This document shows positions 14,346-15,972 of a stretch of 15,972 bases of DNA, in pieces. Under the pieces are notes generated by a model. That model was not told where the DNA came from, made no database searches, and was given only the letters and a program-made list of their open reading frames with translations. How positions within the stretch are numbered: position 1 is the first letter of the stretch; the number at the start of each line of letters is the position of its first letter. A program made the translations under genes and the position numbers. Origin of the DNA: CALBTQ01 sp036743315 (GTDB lineage Bacteria > Lernaellota > Lernaellaia > Lernaellales > Lernaellaceae); assembly GCA_036743315.1 (NCBI GenBank), contig DAINPV010000054.1, forward strand, positions 1-15,972, written 5' to 3'.

Positions 14346-15485
14346 CTATCCCGACAGAATTTTCACCAAAAACGATTTCCTGACTTTGATGCCTTTTTCG
14401 GGGCACAACTCGAAACAGCAGAAACAATCGATGCACTTTTTATGGTCGATGGTCAGTTTGTCGTCGGCGATGACGATCGCCCCGACCGGGCACGAGCGTT
14501 CGCAAAGGCCGCAGCGGATGCACCCGGCGTCGTTCCACTCCGGCCGTACCGTGAAGAACCAGCGGTTTAAAATGCGCAACAGGAACTTCGGCATCGCGCG
14601 CATCATCGTGTTCGAGCACAGTGCGAAATCCACCGGTTTCAGATCGGCCAGCGCCTCGCCGAGTATCTCGATCGCCGCCTCGTCGGTCTCGCCCAGACCG
14701 CGCTCCTTTGCGTCGAGAATGGTGGGAATCAACCGCGGCTTGTAACCGATCAGCCGCGCGGCAACATGATCGAGCGCCACGCCGTCGGTCGAGGCAAGCA
14801 GGGCGCCCACCTTGTGCGGCGCTCCGCGCGAAGGTCCATTGCCGGACATCGCGACGATGCCGTCCATCACGCACAGGCGCGGCCGCACGGCGCTGTAAAT
14901 ATCCAACAGCGCCTGGCCGAGATCGTATGGGCTTGGGGCGGTGCGGTGGATGAGCAATTTGCCTGCGCCGGGCAGACACCCGAGCATGTTTTTTACCGCA
15001 CCGGTCATCAGGGTTTCGATATGCGTTTTCAATTTGGGCATGCTGATAACCGCGTCGGCGGCGAGCACGGCTTTGGATACGGGAATTTCCCGCAGGAACT
15101 TGCCGTTCACCACGGGCGTTATTACCGAGCCGGCCGTTTCGAACAATACGGTTTCGATGCCATGTGCGTCAGCCAGCGGTTTGATGCCCGTTTCGATCAG
15201 CGCTTGTTCGGAGAAGCCGTAATCGGCGCCGCCGCAGGAATCGCCGATCACCGGCGTCGCCCCGATTTCCCGCAACAGCAACGCCAGACCCACCGCCACC
15301 ATCGGATGCGTGGTTACTGCGTCGGCCGGTTTTGCCGCCCGCAACATGCTGACTTTGATCAGCACGCGCTCGCCGGGTTTGATGATGCCGGCCAGGCCGC
15401 CCAACAGGTCGAGCGAGCGGCGCAGCGCAGCCATCACCCGGGCCAGATCATATTTGTCACAGCTCACTAAGGCGACTTGCGACAC
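14346..15485 (-). CDS. DUF362 domain protein with C-terminal 2x[4Fe-4S] ferredoxin domain
   Basis: A 379-residue protein: a DUF362 domain over residues ~1-300 (with IKVSM near 43, THP at 59-61, GDSCGG around 81-86 and MPKLKTH at 149-155), then a bacterial ferredoxin domain. The two cluster motifs are C322/C325/C328/C332 and C351/C354/C357/C361, the second with an extra Cys356. No signal peptide or membrane span is seen, so it is probably cytoplasmic. The biochemical role of DUF362 is poorly defined; the clusters suggest electron transfer. The start is a GTG, backed by AAGGAG seven bases upstream that overlaps the stop of the flavoprotein gene. The 12-bp spacing to that gene implies one operon and suggests that the two proteins work together. 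Confidence 0.9.
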   Translation of the reverse strand: MSQVALVSCDKYDLARVMAALRRSLDLLGGLAGIIKPGERVLIKVSMLRAAKPADAVTTHPMVAVGLALLLREIGATPVIGDSCGGADYGFSEQALIETGIKPLADAHGIETVLFETAGSVITPVVNGKFLREIPVSKAVLAADAVISMPKLKTHIETLMTGAVKNMLGCLPGAGKLLIHRTAPSPYDLGQALLDIYSAVRPRLCVMDGIVAMSGNGPSRGAPHKVGALLASTDGVALDHVAARLIGYKPRLIPTILDAKERGLGETDEAAIEILGEALADLKPVDFALCSNTMMRAMPKFLLRILNRWFFTVRPEWNDAGCIRCGLCERSCPVGAIVIADDKLTIDHKKCIDCFCCFELCPEKGIKVRKSFLVKILSG

Positions 15486-15492
15486 GAAGCGA

Positions 15493-15498
15493 CTCCTT
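15493..15498 (-). promoter_or_regulatory. Shine-Dalgarno supporting the GTG start of the DUF362 gene
   Basis: AAGGAG on the minus strand, seven bases before the GTG at 15485 and touching the TAA of the upstream flavoprotein gene. It supports a GTG start where no nearby in-frame ATG begins the conserved N-terminus. Confidence 0.7.
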
Positions 15499-15972
15499 TA
15501 AATCGTCCGCAAAAAACGCTGACGCCAACGCGGGAAATCGTCCGGCGTCGGATAATTTTTGACCAGCGCGGACACCTGGCTCGCCTTGGCGATGGCACGC
15601 CCGTAGCGATACGCCAGACCGGGCCGACGCAACAGTTTGCCCGCCATGGCCAGCAGTTCGGCCGGTTTTTTATGTACCTCATAATCGAGGAACGTCTGCC
15701 GCAGATCCTCGGCCGTAACCATGCCGCAACGATAGGTCCAGGTCAGATCGTCCAGCGTTAACGACAACAACGTTTCGCCCATCGCATGCAGGAAGGCGAA
15801 TTTTGCGCCCTGGTTGGCGTTGTAGCGGCGGTTGATCTCCCACAGCGATTCGCGTGTGCCGCCCGCTTTCACGGCGGCGGGAATGATCTCGGCGGCGATT
15901 TTCGCCAGGGCCGATCCGCTGGGGATGCCTTCGCCGTTGAAAGGCTTGTTGGTCGCCCCGGCGTCACCGAGC
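15498..15972 (-). CDS. Geranylgeranyl reductase-family FAD-dependent oxidoreductase, N-terminus beyond the window
   Basis: The last 157 codons of a flavoprotein; the frame is open to the right edge, so the N-terminal Rossmann fold is not seen. The visible part begins LGDAGATNKPFNGEGI, which matches the second FAD-contact motif (GDA-G-x-P-x-GEGI) of the geranylgeranyl reductase/digeranylgeranylglycerophospholipid reductase family, followed by the usual SG..A.IAAE helix. The remaining C-terminal helices are typical in length. Family members saturate polyprenyl chains of lipids, quinones or chlorophyll, in some lineages using ferredoxin. The DUF362-ferredoxin gene 12 bp downstream is a candidate electron donor. 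Other FAD monooxygenase-like relatives share the motif, so the substrate is open. Confidence 0.82.
   Translation of the reverse strand, partial: LGDAGATNKPFNGEGIPSGSALAKIAAEIIPAAVKAGGTRESLWEINRRYNANQGAKFAFLHAMGETLLSLTLDDLTWTYRCGMVTAEDLRQTFLDYEVHKKPAELLAMAGKLLRRPGLAYRYGRAIAKASQVSALVKNYPTPDDFPRWRQRFLRTI

Noticed and set aside
14766..15470. A 234-codon plus-strand frame opposite the DUF362 gene
   Set aside because: No motifs and shadow-like composition; the minus strand encodes the domain and Cys clusters.

Overview
The window reads as a chromosomal segment of a Gram-negative, probably anaerobic bacterium. It has a FadL-type outer-membrane porin with a signal peptide and a C-terminal Phe. It also has oxygen-sensitive enzymes: a glycyl radical enzyme with its activase, a further radical SAM protein, and a ferredoxin-domain protein. 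Base composition is moderately GC-rich, and genes are tightly packed with 4-8 bp stop/start overlaps. A deltaproteobacterial or related candidate lineage would fit, but the sequence alone does not settle taxonomy. I see no tRNA, rRNA, CRISPR array, insertion sequence or phage gene.

Layout. (1) 1-2782, plus strand: the C-terminal ~620 residues of a glycyl radical enzyme, cut by the left edge, and its dedicated radical SAM activase, closed by a hairpin that also lies at the 3' end of the facing gene. (2) 2835-5317, minus strand: a FadL/TodX-type outer-membrane protein and an unrecognised five-helix membrane protein. (3) 5396-9768, minus strand: a compact operon read leftwards as family 2 glycosyltransferase, CE4-type polysaccharide deacetylase homologue, PP-loop ATPase, a 57-residue single-span membrane protein, and a radical SAM protein with a B12-binding-like N-terminus. 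(4) 10059-14336, plus strand, divergent from block 3: sugar-nucleotide genes in the order SDR epimerase/dehydratase, DegT aminotransferase, Gfo/Idh/MocA oxidoreductase, second DegT aminotransferase. (5) 14346-15972, minus strand, convergent with block 4: a DUF362 protein carrying two [4Fe-4S] motifs, and upstream of it the C-terminal part of a geranylgeranyl-reductase-family flavoprotein, cut by the right edge.

How they may work together. Blocks 3 and 4 share one intergenic region containing a palindrome and a direct repeat. They look like one surface-glycan or glycolipid locus: block 4 would make an amino or diamino sugar nucleotide (oxidise, then transaminate), and block 3 would transfer and modify it. 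The combination of PP-loop ATPase, tiny membrane protein and B12-type radical SAM protein inside a glycan operon is the least familiar part and the best candidate for an undescribed modification step. In block 5 the ferredoxin-like protein could pass electrons to the prenyl-reductase-like flavoprotein. The glycyl radical enzyme has Asp two residues after the likely active-site Cys, where characterised eliminases carry Glu, so its substrate is open.
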